Source of the DNA: Larimichthys crocea | Taxonomy: Eukaryota > Chordata > Actinopteri > Sciaenidae | Length of the DNA: 64,000 nucleotides | Direction of reading: 5' to 3' | Assembly: GCF_000972845.2 (NCBI RefSeq) | Contig: NC_040021.1 | Coordinates: 4,775,969-4,839,968 of the forward strand | Shown: positions 59,701-64,000 of the stretch, piece after piece | Position numbering within the stretch: position 1 is the first letter of the stretch | Layout: the number at the start of each line of letters is the position of its first letter | Program-made: the position numbers and the translations under genes | The notes under the pieces: model-generated | What the model was told of the DNA's origin: nothing | Database searches by the model: none | The model's input: only the letters and a program-made list of their open reading frames with translations

Positions 59701-59879
59701 CACCTGATGAGCATATTTTATCATTAACATTTTTTAAAACAACTTATTGACATGTGCGACTGTAGATTTGACGATTTATCATTTTGTTATAACTGAATAG
59801 ACATAAACCATCCAATAAATAAGATGTTTCACAATGTGGCAGCATTATATTTGTCCTTATTCTGATCTCCATTCATTAT
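50750..59879. other. Long noncoding stretch, no gene recognised
   Basis: An (AAG)n run at 53374-53396, CA-rich DNA at 56182-56222 and several T- or A-runs are present. Two minus-strand segments have fair splice pairs: 52249-52303 (donor TTCAA|GTGAGT, one frame GALKEPFMGFIFTRCGVQ) and 54576-54612 (acceptor ttgtgctaaaaacag, donor GCG|GTGAGC). Neither is recognised. Conserved-element-like AT-rich patches lie at 57910-57960 and 58430-58620, with CATAATTAATGCGCTGTAAT and CAGTCAATTAATCACC. Confidence 0.45.
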
Positions 59880-59945
59880 CTACCATCTATTCTTCTTATA
59901 CCAAGGGTTGTGGGGGGGCTGGAGCCGATCACAGCTGACAAATTC
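59880..59945 (+). mobile_element. SINE 3' body fragment
   Basis: TCTTATACCAAGGGTTGTGG then GGGGGCTGGAGCCGATCACA and GCTGAC matches the end of fish tRNA-SINE bodies (AAGGGTCGCGGGGG then CTGGAGCC.ATC.CAGCTGAC). Confidence 0.6.
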
Positions 59946-62377
59946 TAGACTCTTAAATATGAATAAATTACTTATTGACCATTGTTGAAGCCATTAGTTC
60001 CAGCCTATAAAATGTAAAATTATAAATACCCTAATCTGGAAGTTAAAGAGGCAGTTCACCGACTTCATACATAAAATTAATTGTCGTGGAGGGTATTATT
60101 CAGCCCGGTGAAAACAGCTAAATCAAAGTGTTCACTCTGAAAATAACCCAGATGTCATCATCATTTTCTGCCTCTAATAGGAGGTGATAGTAGAGAGATG
60201 ACAGGAAATGAGGGAGGAGAAAAAAAAGAAGAAGGGAATGACTTCCATAAAAGGTCCCCAGACAGAATCTGAGCGAGGATATTGAGGTTCACGGTCTGCG
60301 TTTTAACCCTTCTTTAAATCTGTCTCTCGTAGGTCCCCCATCTTTATGGAAAAGCAATACTAACTCACTGGAGTGCCCTTTAGAGATCGATATTTAATGT
60401 TTATACACACTGCAGGCTTTTTAACTTGTCAGTTTTCTTTTTTATCACATTGAGATGTGGCAAACCTACAGGTCAGGTATAACCCTGAGAGTTAGACTAA
60501 AGTATTATATTTATTTCTGTCTGGTTCTGCGTGTCAACTCGAATTCCTCTCATTGTACTCTTTGTGAGATTTCGGGATGGCTACGTAATGCAGAGACAGA
60601 ACTTTCATGGTCACCTGCTTTAGCCAAAAAAAAAAAAAAGAAGTCTGGTTACTGGAATGCTGCCAGAAATTTCTCTGAATGATACAGTCATCTTGATATG
60701 AAACATACCTCAGCTGACAGAGAAACTAATGTGATTTATTTGTGTTCTGCTCTGAGGATCCAGTGACAGGAGGAGCAGACAGAAATAAGCAGAACAGAAG
60801 CAGAGCGACAGATAAATTCTAGTTTCTGTTTCAAACCCGAACAGAGGAAGACATTTCTGCTCAATTAACACGTTTCACTTTCTTTTTATCCAGCCTTGTT
60901 TCCTCTATATGCTAATATTTAGACACGCTGTGTTATTTATGGATGAGGCCAGTGCACAAGGTGGGCTCCTGCTGGCAAGTTAAGCGCTCGACATCTGTAC
61001 AGTTCTTGGTAGATTTTCTTTTTTAATTTTTTCTGTAAACGTCCGCCTGGACTGTTGGAGAGGCTCCGCCTGACCCAACCCGTCACACGCCTCGACTCAC
61101 ACGTCAGCTGGAATACTAAACAGGTTGAAGCAGAAACACTGAAACAACATTCAGCAAAAAAAACAAAAAACTGAAACAATTACAAAGCATCAGGAATAAA
61201 TATACAGTACAGGAAGGGAGAGTCTAAAAAATACAAAATATTTACGATGTACGCCAGATGACCATCCTACCTTTGCAAAAAAAAAGGAATAAAAGTCTTA
61301 CCAGGAGGAGCTGTCCTTAATAAGGTCGAGCTATGTGGGGATCTCGGTTATAAAAGCTACACACAGTCTCTTGTTCTTATATTTTAGATGATGCTGCAGG
61401 AGTCTGTGGTTACCGTTAGATATACATTCTGTTTTATATGTGCACAAAGAGGACACAAAACTTCTAAGTATGTGGTTCTGTATTATAGAAGCTAAACTAT
61501 TTTGTAGTGTTAGTCAAATTAAAACATTACTATTTGAAAATAACAAACAAAATTAAGAACCTAAAGTCTGATTAAGGGGTATTTATCATACCGGAGCACT
61601 ATGTCAGCCTCAGCCTATCTGGAGCACAGAGGTTTGTTTGTGTGCCCAGCTCAGATTGTGCTTTCTCGCCTCTGGCGGCGGTGGAAAACTGGACGCTTCC
61701 ACTCGATTCCGGAGGAAGATAGAAAAAGTGTCATCTGTGTGCTCTGACAGAGATTGAAAATTCATTTCTGATACTGCAAAATATAAACTGCTACGTGTAA
61801 ATACTATAAAACACGTCGTTTTTGGGAAGTATAAACCACCGGAGTGACTCGTGCAGGAGATGAACTCTTTGTGGGGTTTTTTTTCCTTCCCATTCACCGT
61901 CGTCCAAGAAGAAAATGTAGTGCCAAGGAATGCAGAAGAGGTGCAGAGCAGTTAGCCGCTATATGAGACTTTAAAATTGGTTTCTACAATTCCTTGTCAT
62001 AAATCCTCTATTAATTTAACTTCCAGAATTAAACTACTGAGTGCTATGGCACCAAATGTGCTGAATACAATAACATTACCAGTGGAGCATATTAAGCCAT
62101 GCATCCAGCTGCTTGTGTGACACACAGACACAGACAATAGAGAGGTAACGACGTCCTGACGCAGTATTACTGTACCATGTGCAATATGTTCTGCCCTATC
62201 AATAGTGGAACAGGCTATATTTGAGCCAAGCTGACACATTACTTGGCTCCTCATATGTGGAGGGCCGTTGGCAATGAAAACTGTGTTATATGGCCCAGTA
62301 GTGCTGACAGGTTTCTTTCTCCTTCTCCTCCTCCTCCTCTGCCCTCCCCCCACCCCCCTCTTCTCCTCTTTATTTCT
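59946..62377. other. Noncoding, no gene recognised
   Basis: No splice-bounded coding segment was recognised. On the minus strand at 61309-61368 a TTTTATAACC box, 29 bases and a CTG|GTAAGA donor could form a small promoter-exon unit, but nothing supports it. Frames at 61610-61897 and 61997-62353 have no recognisable domain. Confidence 0.45.

Positions 62378-64000
<1,623 letters not shown>

Noticed and set aside
61309..61368. Minus-strand TATA box, short exon and donor
   Set aside because: A TATA-like word in AT-rich DNA with a 29-base segment is likely chance.

Overview
This window is vertebrate nuclear DNA, most likely from a spiny-rayed (percomorph) teleost. The evidence is the abundance of (CA)n and (TATC)n microsatellites, the ray-finned-fish repeat families (Tol2-like hAT elements, tRNA-derived SINE fragments, a LINE tail ending in GATA-type microsatellite, a fish Ty3/Gypsy-type solo LTR, a fish ~288-bp repeat), and one clear vertebrate gene. 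No operons, CRISPR arrays or prokaryotic features are present. Species and family names are inferred from recognition alone; no search was run.

The only protein-coding gene that can be named with confidence is the 5' part of the TMEM121 coding exon at 63285-64000 on the + strand. It has an excellent Kozak start, is open for 238 codons and is cut by the window edge. An upstream splice acceptor at 62389-62390 begins its probable last exon. A GA-rich, first-exon-like segment ending in a strong splice donor (CTGGAG|GTAAGC, after 27769) could be a 5' noncoding exon of the same gene, about 35 kb upstream. That link is inference.

The other ~62 kb is mostly a gene desert. From left to right: 1-8.3 kb has microsatellites, a degraded hAT-type element carrying a SINE fragment, and a 60-bp retroposon tail with a perfect 17-bp target duplication. 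At 8.3-9 kb there is a broken ORF next to an A-tract. At 12-13.2 kb there is a cluster of retroposon fragments and a LINE tail running into (ATCT)n. A 746-bp Tol2-like non-autonomous hAT element with a perfect 8-bp target duplication lies at 17.2-18.0 kb. At 21.2 and 22.6 kb two small open segments with good minus-strand splice sites could be exons of an unnamed gene. A four-unit ~288-bp array fills 25.1-26.4 kb, and the first-exon-like region lies at 27.3-27.8 kb. From 28 to 49.9 kb there is AT-rich sequence with homeodomain-type TAATTA/TAATTG cores that looks like conserved regulatory DNA, plus an antisense copy of the 25-kb repeat, a 304-bp MITE and a solo LTR with 5-bp target duplications. 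A second Tol2-like copy (763 bp, nearly identical to the first) is at 50.0-50.7 kb. From 50.8 to 62.4 kb there is further noncoding sequence.

No previously undescribed multi-gene system can be supported here. The best new leads are the regulatory-landscape character of the desert around TMEM121, the twin young hAT copies, and a few splice-flanked open segments, one of which carries a carbonic-anhydrase-like QSPIDI motif.
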